Assembly: GCA_015501595.1 (NCBI GenBank)
Contig: JADNRX010000003.1
Span: 372,001 to 436,000, forward strand
Length of the DNA: 64,000 nucleotides
Direction: 5' to 3'
From: Hymenopellis radicata
Lineage: Eukaryota; Basidiomycota; Agaricomycetes; Agaricales; Physalacriaceae
Within the stretch, counting starts at the first letter, position 1. Each line of letters begins with the position of its first letter. The notes beneath the pieces are model-generated. The model did not search any database, had not been told where the DNA came from, and saw nothing but the letters and a program-made list of their open reading frames with translations. The position numbers and the translations under genes are program-made. Positions 36,113 through 48,403 of the stretch are shown here, in pieces.

Positions 36113-36419
36113 GATGACTGTAAGAAGAAGAAGAGCACAGCTGCAGCATTACGTCACGTAAATTTGAGCTGCGCGTGGCGTTACATAACGCGTCGTGACA
36201 TGTAGAGAGTTGGGTACAATGTTCCGTGAACAGCGCTGAGATTAGGCCATGGATTTCTCAAGAGCACTCAAGGTCAAACGATGGACCAGTAACATTCACA
36301 AGTCCTAAAAAGTACACGCGTAATTCTACGGCGCGCGCGATAGCAAGCTCGAGTAGACCGTCGCGTATACATGGCTTGGATGGCCTTGCAGAACGACAGT
36401 GCATGAAACTCCCAGGAGG

Positions 36420-37239
36420 AAGCCCAAAAGAAGCGAAGATCTACGAGACTGTCCATGACGTTCGCGGTACGGCGCCCCTCAAGTCGCTCATTTTCTGGCT
36501 TAAACTTGTCCACAAAGTCACGAGCACTGAGAAGCCAGGCAAGCCATCAATGCGCGAGATTCCTTCGTCAGTAGTCCTTCATGCCGTTTTCCGGACATAG
36601 AGGAGTACTTGAGTCCTGGCCTTCGGCCTCGGCGAGGATGTCAACACGTTCACGTCGAGTAGTTTACTGGAGTAATTTGTTCCGTGGGAAGAAAACTCGA
36701 AGAAAGGGACAGAATAGCCGCAAGACTGCGAAATCGACCGTAAAACGGGTCAAAAGGGTGATCTAGGCAAGGTGCATACCGTGCCAACTTTGTGTACATC
36801 CACTTTGATGGCAGCTCGAAAGCCTGGAAGACGCGTATCGGGAGCAATATAAGAGTTGTATTCATAGTAGTGAGAATTTGGGGCAACGATGAGCATTGAA
36901 TAAGGCCGGACTTTCCTAAGGAGTCTTACGATACACGGAGGTCCTTCAAATGCGTTGAAAAGTATTGTTATCCTGCCATTCTCGCGGAGATGCGCAGTTG
37001 TTTCGATACCTGAAAAAAAATCAGAGGCATTCAGGATGTCCAGGAACCATTTGGTGAGTGACCACTTCCAGTTATGTCTTCGTACCAGACGGTCTGGGCA
37101 TGGAAGGTGTCGTTCAAACCCTTGGAGGCCAAGTTGACACGTCCACCTGGATCCAAAGGAGCAGCGACAACCAGAATATGTGTTGCTTTTATATGAATTC
37201 AATGGTGGATTCGGGGATTTCGTCGAAGAACTTGGCCAT
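36420..37239 (-). pseudogene. broken pyridoxamine-phosphate-oxidase-like (split-barrel flavin) gene
   Basis: Relict of a fungal FMN-binding split-barrel family. The start ATG at 37239 reads MAKFFDEIPESTIEFI, then a TAA stop where homologues usually have Lys or Gln, before KQHIFW. Family blocks continue in other frames: LDPGGRVNLASKGLNDTFHA, VWYEDITGS, HLRENGRITILFNAFEGPPCIVRL, LPGFRAAIKVDVHKVGT and IDGLPGF, with a shift into LLSARDFVDKFKPEN. The stop is a base substitution, not a homopolymer indel, so this is more likely true decay than an assembly fault. The 3' limit is approximate. Confidence 0.65.
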
Positions 37240-38123
37240 CATCCGACAGAGTGCGCGAGATAGGTATCACTTCAGGATCTTTCAGGATGACTCGACTAGC
37301 GTGACCGAGGCACCCCTCGTACCATTTCCAGAGGTTTATTGAACCCTCCACTATGCCAAAAGCACTTGCAATTTTCTTTCGAGCTCTTTCGATGGTCCTG
37401 AAGGCACTGGCAGTCAAATGGCAGTGATGGTCGAGACCAAGAGCACTCGGAAGTTGCCGCCGATAGAAGATGCATGAATATACGAACCCCGTTTTCTACA
37501 ACTTGTCTACAACTGCACTGAATATCCATCACACTACCCAGCTTAGTGGATAGCCTCGAGGAAGGTACACAGCGCAGGCAAATGGGGCAGCATGGATCCA
37601 GATTGACGATTCGGATCAGGCGCTTTTCTTGCGTTTATATGGGCCATCTGTTCACATCAATGCACGTCCATCTGCCAGGGCATAGCCCAAGCTTACAACC
37701 ACTTTCCATCAAACGTGATGATATTCGTCCTGGTGTCTTCATCAGTTGGAAGTGATGGAAAATCATCTCTCCCCTCTGCTTACACTACTTCACCTGCTAT
37801 TCCGCTGTCGGGCCAATCGGTAAAGAAGTCTGCCTGTACTTGATTGTCGGGGGGTTTTGGGAGCTAGACATGGGCTTGTTCTCGTCTGCTTGTGCTCGGA
37901 TCAGGACCTGGTCGCGCACCGTGGATCAAACAGGAACTCCAAAATAAGAAGCACGCCTTTCGACAGCATCATTTTGCGCACATATGGCTTCCTCTACGCG
38001 GCGTTGAAAGGTGGCATGGCCTGCCTTCGACATTCCCATCACATCAAAACGAAACTGATAGGTTGTTCCAATGACATTGCTGCTTATAAGCTGGACGCCC
38101 GCTTGCACTCATGTTCATCCACC
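37240..38123. other. intergenic, upstream of GMC oxidoreductase
   Basis: About 880 bases between the broken flavin gene and the GMC start, the probable promoter of the latter. Scattered short open frames show no homology by eye. Confidence 0.4.
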
Positions 38124-40460
38124 ATGGTCCTTCTGCGAAGTCTCTGGCTAGTTGCCCCTGCTTGGGCTGCGCTCTACACGTCGCCTAAAGACCTACCGGA
38201 CACAACCTTTGACTATGTCGTTGTTGGCGGTGCGCATTTCCACCAAAGTAGTCTTTCCGTTACTCACATTCGTTTCAGCTGGAACCGCTGGCAGTGTCGT
38301 CGCTAACAGGCTGACGGAAGATTCTAATGTTACTGTCCTTGTTCTCGAGGCTGGTGTAACGTCCGTGTTCATTCCCGCAATTGCTCCAGTCCATTTCTGA
38401 AGTAAAACTTTCACAGAAACGAAAACGTTACCGCATCTATCATTCCGCTCCTTGGCCCATCTCTCGTCCCAAATACCGTATTCGATTATAATTACACCAC
38501 CGTACCCATTGCGGGTGAGAGGGATTTATGCTTTAAAAAACTAGAAAATGCAAACGACTCAAAATTTTTTAGGATATTTCAACAGAACTTTACCCTACGC
38601 CAGAGGCCGCATGTTGGGAGGAAGTAGCTCCGTGAGCAAGTGTCATTACATTCGAGTCGCAGTGCAACATTTGACTATCCTCTCTCAGATTACATGGTAT
38701 ATACAAGGGGTTCTAAAGATGATTTCGATCGTTATGCGAAGTATTCTGGTGACGATGGCTGGTCTTGGGACAGCATGCAGAAGTATATTGACAGAGTCAG
38801 TGCGCTCACAAGTCACCTCCGTACCTGATGCTCAAATACGCCGACAGCACGAAACATTCATCACGCCTTCCGACAGAAGAGAACAATTTGCAGCCGATGC
38901 ACATGGAACAAGCGGTATCCTTCAAGTCAGTCTACCTGCGACTGGGACTGTCCTCGATCAGCGTGTTCTTGACACGACGACAGAGCTTAGTGACGAGTTC
39001 CCTTTCAACGAAGACCCGAACGATGGTAGTGTGCTTGGTGTCGGTCAGTTACACTGCATCGCACGCTTACTCCATTATTCATAATCCCATCCTACAGCTT
39101 GGTCACAAGCAACAATCGATGGGAACAACGCCCGGAGCAGCGCTGCCACGGCGTATCTCGGGCCTGATTTCATTTCACGACCAAACTTGCACGTCCTCAT
39201 CGGTGCCACCGCGACGAAGCTCGTTCAGACTGGTACAGTCGACGACGTGCCTTCGTTCCACAAGGTGGAATTCAAAACAGGTTCACAAGGTGACACTGGC
39301 TCTGTATCAGCGACAACGGAAATCGTTCTATCTGGAGGCTCGATCAATACGCCTATGCTCCTCATGCTCTCCGGAATCGGAGACCAGGACGAGCTCAAGG
39401 ACCTTGATATCACCGCAATCGTCAACAACCCTTCTGTGGGGAAGAACCTCACCGACCATCCGTTATTGGCTTCGGTTTACTCTGTTCAAGGGACTGATAG
39501 CTTTGACGATGTGTTTCGCGGAGACAACCTCGAGAAAGCGATTGGTGAATGGATGCAGAATGGAACGGGTGCGCTTGCGGACGGAGTTTGTAATCATCTC
39601 GCGTTCTTGAGGTTACCGGACAATTCGAGCATCTTCGACGGTATGGCGGATCCCGCCGCTGGTCCTAATGCAGCCCACATTGAGTTCATTGTTTCGGTGA
39701 GTTAGTTTTTCTCTTGCAGACCATTCTGTCTCTGATGGCCTTCAGAACTTGTGGGTGCAACCTGGGATACCTGCTCCGGAAACAGGCAGCTTTATGACTC
39801 TGACAACGACAGTTATCTCTCCAACTTCTCGTGAGTTGCTTGTCTTCCGTTCTCTGATTTGTGACTAACTGCTCATAGGCGGCTGGATGAAACTCGCCAA
39901 CGACGATCCTTTTGGTAAACCTCTCATCAACCCCAATTATCTCAGCACAGAGTGGGATGTGTTTGCTCTACGCGAATCGATCAAGACTATTCAACGTTTT
40001 GTAAATGCTTCGGCATGGGACAACTATGTTATTGGACCTTTCGGACAGTTCGCAAACGCGACAACAGACGACGGCATCGACACATATATGCGAAACAACT
40101 CAGCGACGTTCTTTCATCCCATATCGACTGCAATGATGTCACCCAAAGGTGCAAGTTGGGGCGTCGTTGATCCCGATTTGAGGGTGAAGGGTGTCGAGGG
40201 CTTGAGGATCGTTGATGGATCCGTCTTGGTGAGTTTGTCGCATCTGTCTAAGAATACGAGATTAACTTGAATAGCCGTACCTGCCTAATGCGCACACGCA
40301 AGGTCCAATTTACCTTTTTGCGGAGCGCGGCGCCGACCTTATCAAAGCTGGCTCGTCCGCAAATGCATCCAGCAGCACCGAGACGGATGGGGCATCTCAT
40401 GTCTCGTTCTCTGCTTTCACGATCGCCTTGACTATTCTCACGATGACAATGTTATATTGA
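38124..40460 (+). CDS. GMC oxidoreductase, aryl-alcohol-oxidase-like, secreted
   Basis: FAD enzyme oxidising alcohols with release of hydrogen peroxide; in wood- and litter-decay fungi this supports lignocellulose breakdown. ATG at 38124 opens a signal peptide (MVLLRSLWLVAPAWA). The FAD-binding loop reads VVGAGTAGSVVANRL across an intron; GMC signature 1 appears as YARGRMLGGSSSVN; signature 2 is in LSGGSINTPMLLMLSGIG. The catalytic pair is present: His in TFFHPISTAMM and His in PYLPNAHTQGP. One intron (38636-38688) has GC-AG ends and gives the join SSSV-N-YMVYTRG. The C-terminus has a Ser/Thr linker followed by a hydrophobic tail ending LTILTMTMLY, which looks like a GPI-anchor signal. Around 38345-38420 the frame needs one extra base in a G-run. 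Confidence 0.85.
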
Positions 40461-40804
40461 ATTAAGGACTATTTTCAGGGTGTACAGTGTATGGTGTACA
40501 TTTTCTCGTGTTGTAGCCTATCATATACCTGGTTTAATATTGTTTGTTGAGCGTCGGCAAAAACACTGAGAGCGGAGGCGGGTATAGCCTATTTGGGAGG
40601 ATACCCAGGTTTGTCGGGATAGCTCGGCTTTCGATGCTCCTTGCTACTACTTCGACAACGAGCACGCAAGGCAATACAAAAAGAATCTACGTGTAGTAAG
40701 CATCTGGAAGGTCTAGAATACAAGTCGTCAAGTAATCTACAGTGTATCGTATCGTACAATAATACTAAGTAATCGAAGCAAACGAGCATTGCATACTAGT
40801 GCGT
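40461..40804. other. convergent intergenic, GMC / RDH54
   Basis: 344 bases between two stop codons. No coding block was recognised; presumed 3' untranslated regions. Confidence 0.4.
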
Positions 40805-43800
40805 CTAGAAGTCATCGTCATCCATATCCATGAAATCAATACTGCCATTGTCTGCCATCTCCTCGACTACATCCACAGGAGCAGGGTCTTCCGTACTCTT
40901 CTCAAATAGAAAGGAAACACTACCGCCTGGGACATCCCGCACCGTACGAATGCCCCCCATAGCCGCGATGTTATCCAAATCTAGAGCGTCCAGCAAGCTT
41001 TTCCCCCGAAGATTCTCGGTCTTAGGCATTTTCTTCTCATCGAATAAGATCTCACGAAGAACGTCGTCTCGGATACCATCGTGTGTTTTGGAAAGCAGGC
41101 AATTGACGTGCTTCCACTGGCCGAGGGCCGCTAGAGCTTCTTTCTTTGCGCGTATGTACTATCAGCGTCAGCAAAAATCAAGTCGATCTGTCACGAGAGA
41201 TAGCTTACTTCCTTCTCCTGCTTGTTGAGCTTCTTCGGATTTACCTGAGACGCCACAACAAAGCCTGATTGCTCCGAATCTGAATCACCGTCTGAACTGT
41301 CGTCGACCTCAGTCGGAAGAGATTGCGAGCCTGGAATGTTGTCGCAAGGACATTCGAGAAGCTCATGAGTGTTGCAAGATGTGTCTGGCTGTATGCGAAA
41401 GATGTCGCGAAGCTACAGAACATGAGCAACGTGGCGACTTCTGACGAACATGGACGTACATCTTTGCGCGTGAAGCTGTCCTTTTTCGAGGATCCAGTAG
41501 ACTTGAGATCGTGGGTCTTAGTTGATACACTATATCGGTCAAAAGGCACTCACGGAGCCCATTAATGCTGCAAGTAATCAATCAGAGGCGGCTCAACTTG
41601 CGAAGAAATGCACCTACAATTGCTGAGACCGAGCTTCGTTATTTGCCGTTGAAAGATTTTCTCTTAATGAATTGTCAGTGTATAGAACGCTTCAAGAGGT
41701 GACCCAAACCGTCTATTGTGCCCGCCGTGAGGAATCGGTATATAAAAACAGGTCGCTTCTGCCCGTCACTGCGAGTTATGAGCACTTGTGTTGAGTGAGG
41801 AAGTCGAAGAGAGGAAAATTTACCGGTGACAACGCGCCATAGCTTGGAGATCGTGACTGTTGCGCGATGGAATCAGTTACAGACTGGTAGGGAAGCAACA
41901 GAACAACCTTGGATTCCAATCGGAGTCGACGAGGACCAGCCGTGAGCCACCTATGTCTTTGAGCATAGGCGACAAAGGAAGATAACGAACATACCGATCA
42001 AGTTGATGCCCACACCGCCTGCCTTCGAACTCAACAAGAAAATAACTACGGAAACCTGAGTTTGGAACATCGTGCAATGTAGACGTGACGTACAGCCACT
42101 AGTCTGAGATGACTTGTTGAAGACATTGACGTACTCTTGCCGTTTGGCAGGGGGCGTCGAGCTTTGCGGGTCTTGAGAGACGATCAAGACGCGTGAAAAA
42201 CAACTCACCCATCAAGACGATGATAGCTATAATGCTGCTTCTGACAGAACGCCTCAAGAATATTGAGGGTCGAAGTATAATGCGACACGATCACACATTT
42301 CTCCTCAGTGTGCTACCTGGGTTTCAGCAGGAGTGGACGAGGAGACATGAAAGTAGCATACCGTTTTGACATGAGCCAAAAGACGGGATAAGACCGTCAG
42401 CTTTCCTACAGAACATCGGTTGTCATGCGAGAGGTGAAGACGCCTGTTACTCACCGCTCAACGACATGTCTTCAATACGAGCACCATCGGGAATCAAGCT
42501 CAGAGCCTCACGAACGCTGGTGTTCTTCAAACCCTCACTCTTTCCGTCGGTCTTGGCCTTGTCGGCCGTAGCTTTCAACAAGATCGGACTGTTGCTGATC
42601 TTGGTCAGCAGATTTATGAGGGCAAGCGAATCGGCGGTTGATCCATGGATTAAGGCCTCCAGTTTGTCGGGGTGTAATATTTTGGCGAATATGGATAGTT
42701 GAACTGACGTCGGAGTGATAAATACGACGTATTCGTCTGTCACAATGCACACTGTAAGAAACACTCGGTACGGGAGACAGCAAACTCACGTTTGGGGGAA
42801 GGTAGTTTCCTAAGATCGTGGCTTCTCGTCTGAGCACGAAGCTTTTTGCGATAGTCATGAGCTAGGGAATAAAGTCAATAACCGATGAACGCACGAGTAC
42901 GCAGGAATTTACTACTTACTTGGGCAGAACGGGATTCACCCATTTCTTTTTCCTTCTCCGTGCAGTCCGGGGCTCGACTCTTAAGAATCGGCGTTTCATA
43001 CACACGCTTGAAGACGCTGTAGTCATCTGGGAGCATCGTCAGCATCGAAACGTCGATAAAGCACCCGAATTACCAAGCAAGCCTGGATTGCAAAAATCCG
43101 CCTGAAGAGACGTGAGTACTAGTGGCTCGAGAACAACTTGAGAAGCAGACCATAGCGTGGAATTCGCTCAGATCATTCTGAATGGGTGTGCCTGAAAGTA
43201 GAATACGACGTGACGTTCGTAAGGCGCTAAACATTTGAGTCGTCTTATTGGATCCTGATTTCAAGCGATGGCCTGTGAGTGAACGCGTCAATTTTAACGT
43301 ATAGGATGCTATGTCTTGCGAACCTTCATCGCATATAATCAATCCGATAGGCGGACTAGAATATGAACATTAGTAGAGCAAAAGACAGCGCGCACGTCGA
43401 CTTGCATGCAGGATGTCAAGAGATCCCTAAATGACGCTAAAGGTCAGAGAGTATTATCGAATGCGAGTTAGTTCTCACATAACAGTACGAAGACGCTCAT
43501 AACCAATAATGAGAACCTTCTGCGCCTTCCTGTGATAGATGTTGATGAATTCGAGAAGTTAGCTGACTTGACCGGGGCTTACGAGTTCATGAAACCATGT
43601 ATTGCGCGCTTGTCTTTGTCGCATACCGAGATACCAATGCGGTCCTTTCCAAGCCACTTGTGAAACTCGTTTTTCCAGTTCTGCATATAAATCAGCAAGC
43701 TTGACAGCAATTACCAGGACATAAATATACGTTGATCAGCGAAACAGGACATGCTATGAGTACTTTCTCGACTGATGGAACATTGCCGCCATAAGGGTTT

Positions 43801-45399
43801 TGTTCTAGACACATGGTGAGGGATTGCGGCGATTACGACGAGACGCTACTCACTCAGCAACGTCCAAACGAGACAGATTGTCTGTAGAGTCTTTCCCAAA
43901 CCCCTACACCAGTAACTCAGCGAATGCTAAGAAACCTATAGAATGCCTACATCTCATCCGCAAGGATACAACCTTGACCTTCATGTTTTCTCAACCCCAT
44001 GATAGACTCGTACATGAACTTGACACCTTTCCAACAATAAGATCATGAAAAGCACGCGTTGGATAGAAATTACCTTCCACTTGATGAGGCCTGAGCTTCT
44101 GCGCAATCACTGGATCAAGGACCACCGGAACCACAGGTCGGTTCTTCCTGTTCCATTTCTTGATGTGCTCTTCTGTCGGAGCTTTCATTACAATCGCACC
44201 TTTCGCGTGTGGATCATGTCTAGTGGTGCTCGTTAATTTTGGAAGTTATATGCGTGAAAATGACCAACAGAGGTCCTGAAGCTTTCTTAGCGATCCCGTA
44301 GAACGCAGCAGGCGCTACGCCATTCGTGTTGAGGGGAGTCGCGAATTTCTTGACACTTGGCGTGTCATCAACTATTACAACCTCGTCCTCAAGAGGATCA
44401 GGCTCGCCCGTATCCACGGGAAGCGCTGACGGCTTCACTTGGTCAACAAGTTGTACCTCTTTACTGCCGAAATATAACTTGTCGTCACGCTGAAGCGGAG
44501 TACCTTTCCAAGCGGACGTTCCTATGCTGAAAGTGTCGTTAGATAATGAGTAATGAACGACGGTCTTCCTCACCTTTTACCCGTGTCGGATATCAGGGTG
44601 ACGACCTTGTTATTGTGCATCACGAAGGCATCCCCGTCCCATGATCCTTTACCATTCTTACTAACCTTGCGCCTATGTACAGAGCATGTTAGAGGATATT
44701 TCGGATGGAAGGACAGACATGCCAGTTTGCGGACCAGTACGACTTGATCTCGATATTTTCTTTGATCTGGTTTGAGGTAGGCAATGCTGAAAAGAGACCG
44801 ACTTCCTCCAGGGGAATACCTCTTTTCGGAGCAGACGGCTTCATTGAAGGCGCGTGGAAAGAGGAGGATACCCGCGGGGCGGCACTGGCTTTGAGAGGCG
44901 CATATGATTTGGATGTCGATGGAGTAATGTCGGGCACGCTTGGTCCGCTAGAGGCGTGTCCAAAGCATCGGCCAGAGAGATATTCGGCCTTGGTGGTCTC
45001 ACATTCCAAACAGATATCCTTGCCTGCAAAGCCGCATTCGAAACCTTCTTCGACTGTTTGAGGGGCAGCGGCTGAACCTAGCCTGTGTGGCTCTGATTGA
45101 AAAAACGCGCTGCGATGCAAGGGAAATAACATACGGCTTGCCATCCGAACCATAAAGCGTGGCCCGGGAGCCCTCAATCACAAGTACACCATCTCCCTCC
45201 CATGTCTTGTGCTTCTTCGTTTGGTGATTTCTCCTTCAACGACGATCAAGACGACGTCGACACGTGAAGCGGCGACCTACCACTGAACCATCCAGTACTG
45301 CTCGCTACCAGGACCGAGCGACTGTTTCTTGCGGCTGACTGGCTCGGACGCGTCCGACTTGCGCTTAGTCGCTACGGACGGCGCTTGGAAGGCGGGCAT
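40805..45399 (-). CDS. RDH54: Rdh54/RAD54B SNF2-family DNA translocase
   Basis: SNF2 ATPase acting with Rad51/Dmc1 in homologous recombination. ATG at 45399 begins [14 protein letters not shown]. The N-terminus has a domain reading YWMVQW ... [11 protein letters not shown] followed by [16 protein letters not shown] and SGRCFGH, which is characteristic of RAD54B rather than RAD54. A second, similar block (YWSANWRK ... SWDGDAFV) lies near 44700. Helicase motifs are present: [14 protein letters not shown] near 43900, DEGHRLKSG near 43270-43340, [15 protein letters not shown] near 43170, and in the second lobe [12 protein letters not shown] near 42150, [13 protein letters not shown] near 42010 and VDSDWNPS near 41920. 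The acidic tail ends [10 protein letters not shown] at 40805. More than a dozen short introns were not all resolved. Confidence 0.88.
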
Positions 45400-45564
45400 G
45401 GCGGTGAAGAACCAAGAAAGGAAGGAGAGTAGGTGACCGTAACGTTTGGCATCACGTGCCGGCGTGATGCGTGGCGTCCGTGACAGGCAGTATAAATTCC
45501 GGGCGGATACGTCTCGCATCCTTACCCTCTTACCATCACCATCTCGTTTTCACCACCTCCCAAG
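45400..45564. promoter_or_regulatory. divergent promoter RDH54 / HMG-like gene
   Basis: 165 bases separate the two start codons. A TATA-like motif (TATAAAT) lies about 75 bases before the plus-strand ATG, near 45491. Confidence 0.4.
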
Positions 45565-46036
45565 ATGCCTAAAGCTCCCTCAAGTACGTCTACTTCCATC
45601 CCTCTGTCACTCGACGCTGACCTATCGCCAGCCTCTGTCTCCAAGTCCAAAAAATCGGGGAACGGTATGCCCGCCGTTTTCACGAGAGCCGCTTGCATCA
45701 TCTCCGCAGACAAAGAAAACAAAACTAAACGCGAGCCAAACGTCTACAACAAGTTCGTCTCAGCCCAGCTGCCGATCTACAAGGCGGCGAACCCCGGCGT
45801 AGACTCGAAGACCGCATTCAAAGAGGTACGCCATAGCGCATATATTCAGTCTAGTTGTCGTGTTTTGACAGAGTCTATAGATCGCTGTGATGTGGCGCGA
45901 TTCAGAGGAAAATCCCAATCGAGGCAAGCCTGTCAAGAGCAAGAAGAAAAAGGTCGCCGATGCCCTGCCCGCTTCATCGTCGTCTGCCCCGTCATCGTCG
46001 CAACCATCTTCCGCCGTGCCGAGCAGTGACATATGA
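45565..46036 (+). CDS. small HMG/YABBY-like nuclear protein
   Basis: Exons 45565-45583, 45632-45664, 45710-45825 and 45881-46036 give 107 residues. The core KREPNVYNKFVSAQLPIYKA followed by NPGVDSKTAFKEIAVMWRDS fits the HMG-box-like YABBY fold found in small basidiomycete proteins; it probably binds DNA. A basic KSKKKK segment and a Ser/Pro tail follow. The frame happens to stay open through the introns, but splicing removes hydrophobic filler and leaves a uniformly charged N-terminus, which supports the spliced model. Function beyond likely chromatin binding is unknown. Confidence 0.65.
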
Positions 46037-46472
46037 ATCGTGGACCGCAAATGTTGACAAGGAACGGAAATCTTACTTTCTCTGGCTGGACAACGTATAC
46101 TTGCTCTTCGCTATCATTGACCTGACTCTGCTTTCCTGCATGCCTGTATACCTACTTGCTTTGCTCTCACTGTTGCTCGTTATCAGATAAATGGAATTGT
46201 ATTTCAAATCTACTACCTCCTCTTCATCTCGAGAACATCTGTGTTTCCTGTGGAAAGACAATAATGCCAGTCCTTGTGCTTATTGCAGGCTAGTGTGATC
46301 GCAGATGGCCTTGTTCATGCTTGATGCGATGTTGCGGTCTATTGGTCTTCGTGAATCTCTTGTTGTCTATTGTCCTTAATTCGTCATTATTGTTCTCAAA
46401 AACTGTATTTATACTGCTTTCGCTGTTATGGTATACCAAAGCATCCTCACTGTTCACGACCTTCCAAGCGAC
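46037..46472. other. intergenic
   Basis: T-rich stretch between the HMG-like gene and the next small gene; no coding block was recognised. Confidence 0.4.
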
Positions 46473-47220
46473 ATGTCTCGTCACACCCGTGTATACTACC
46501 TCGAAGACCGCGGAGAAAGGGAAATGCTAGAGCGAGACTCTTCTCTGGCTTCTACCAGCAAGCCATTGTCGTCCCAGCCAGTGACTCCGCGAAATCATAC
46601 TCGCCCTTCTCTCCCTCGAGTTAACATAGAAGACGAGAAGGGACTTCCTCCGAAGCCGGATGACGCGAAGCAGACATTGAAACATAAAACCGGTAGCGGA
46701 GGCAGCTTGCGCGACAGCTATACCATGGCGGCAGGTCATCTCGACCCCATTTCACAATCCTCAGACTCCCATCGGCGCCTCGCGCATGCTCAGCCAATGC
46801 TCGGCAGTCCCTTTGCCCCCACCGTCGGGGCTCCTCTCTCGCGCAGTCCTGGTGTCCGAGGTAATCGTACGTGCTTCCAGTGCTTCCGATACTAAGGCTA
46901 ATTGACATGTAGCCCCACCTAGTATTGGTGAAGACAATGCAGACGCGCCGGTAATCAGGAGAAACGACGACATTCAACTCGTGTTATACTCCAATAACTT
47001 CCAGGATGGCGTCAATCTCACCCTCGCGCTCGAGGACTTCATGAGATGTCAGAAGGAACTAGACAAAATGCTCAGCGAGTTGGATCCCAGCCTCCGGAGG
47101 CGATTGAAGCGAGGTAAGAGCGGGCTATATGAGGCTGTTCGGCACGATTGAGTTGACTTTGGTATCCCAGGTATCCACAAAATCTTCCACGGAATGACGA
47201 AAGCTACGATACCTGCTTAG
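46473..47220 (+). CDS. uncharacterised protein, 212 residues
   Basis: Exons 46473-46860, 46913-47113 and 47171-47220 keep frame. The N-terminal half is Ser/Pro-rich low complexity after MSRHTRVYYLEDRGE. The C-terminal half is ordered-looking: DIQLVLYSNNFQDGVNLTLA followed by a helical, charged segment with KELDKMLSELDPSLRRRLKRG. No family was recognised. An upstream in-frame ATG at 46428 would add 15 residues. It could be a fungal orphan. Confidence 0.5.
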
Positions 47221-47557
47221 ACCGTCCTCTGAGACGAACGAATTAGACACGAACTCGAATGTAATGACCTTAATGTTTATTCCAATATGGGGTTCTCCGC
47301 CCTGTGAAAGGCTTAATTGCACCCTGTAACGGGCTCGATGGGAAATCCAAATCTCATTGTTCAGCTCAAAAGGAAAGCCAGGCCCTCGGCTTTTGCCGAG
47401 CTTGGATGCGCTCTATTGTTAAAAGCCTCTTCATACTAATAGCAACCTCTCATAATAGCCACTGGCCCACTGTGTACCACTGTGAGTTCTTCTTTGAACG
47501 CTATGTAGTGATGATGAACAACAGCTTGTAGCCTCTGTCGCGACATTCCGGTGCAGA
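47221..47557. other. intergenic
   Basis: No coding block was recognised between two small uncharacterised genes. Confidence 0.4.
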
Positions 47558-48154
47558 ATGGCCTCTTCGGATCGGGAATTGACGCACGTCCCTGTTCCCA
47601 AAAACCGCGTCCAGTACTATAGTGGCGCATTTGAGGACTCTCAGCTCGCTTCGTCCCAGATTGATGTGCTAGCCTCCGGCGCATACGTACCCAGCAGGAG
47701 TGTCACAGCGCAACTTGGGCATGAAAGTCGCGACTTCGACTCTCAAACGAGCTCGAGTCCGGATTCAGCACGGCTGTCACTTCCGGGTGTGCTGGCCGCC
47801 TCGTCGCAGTCGAAGGCAACAGAAGTGCCCATTCGTCATGGTCATGAACATGACACGCTCCGGCAGGCGTCGGCGACTGCCTCGGACACGAGCACTGCGT
47901 ACGATAGCACAGACTGGCAGTCAGAGTTCGATCTCGAGAGGCAGCGGATACGAGGGTTGCTGGAACGTAGTAAGGGTCGGACGCCAGAGGCTGAGCAAGA
48001 AGCCGAGGAAAAGAGACGGGAGCTGCTTTGGAGAGACTACCAGCTGAGTGGAGGTACGGTGTCGAGAGAGAATTTCCTCAAATTCCCAGGATGTGGAATC
48101 CGAAGAGTATGCAATTATCCCGAGGCCAATGAAAATGATGTAAATGCAAAGTAG
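47558..48154 (+). CDS. uncharacterised protein, 198 residues
   Basis: Single-exon frame from ATG 47558 to TAG. The N-terminal two thirds are Ser/Thr-rich; the C-terminal third is a charged helix (FDLERQRIRGLLERSKGR, EAEQEAEEKRREL) that looks like a short coiled coil, ending in a polar segment. No family was recognised. The absence of introns in a 597-base gene is unusual for this window, but length and composition support real coding. Confidence 0.45.
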   Translation: MASSDRELTHVPVPKNRVQYYSGAFEDSQLASSQIDVLASGAYVPSRSVTAQLGHESRDFDSQTSSSPDSARLSLPGVLAASSQSKATEVPIRHGHEHDTLRQASATASDTSTAYDSTDWQSEFDLERQRIRGLLERSKGRTPEAEQEAEEKRRELLWRDYQLSGGTVSRENFLKFPGCGIRRVCNYPEANENDVNAK

Positions 48155-48403
48155 TTTTGGGTACAGATAGAGTGCATTATCTCTACTATCATTCAATATT
48201 CAATCATCAACACTGCTAAGTAGGACAATTCGGCGAATCTGATGATTGTGCCCTTACGGGTGTACCTATTCACAATGCAACTACGAAAACCTGGTATGTA
48301 ATAGTGATACAGTGACAGTAAACAAAACAAGTGAATGTGTGAAGTTTGATATGTGTAGCGCATAAATTATAAGCGTACAAGCCTCGATGATGAAGAAGGA
48401 TGA

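Noticed and set aside
36226..36600. Plus-strand open frame of 124 codons
   Set aside because: Opposite the 3' part of the broken flavin gene; no recognisable domain.
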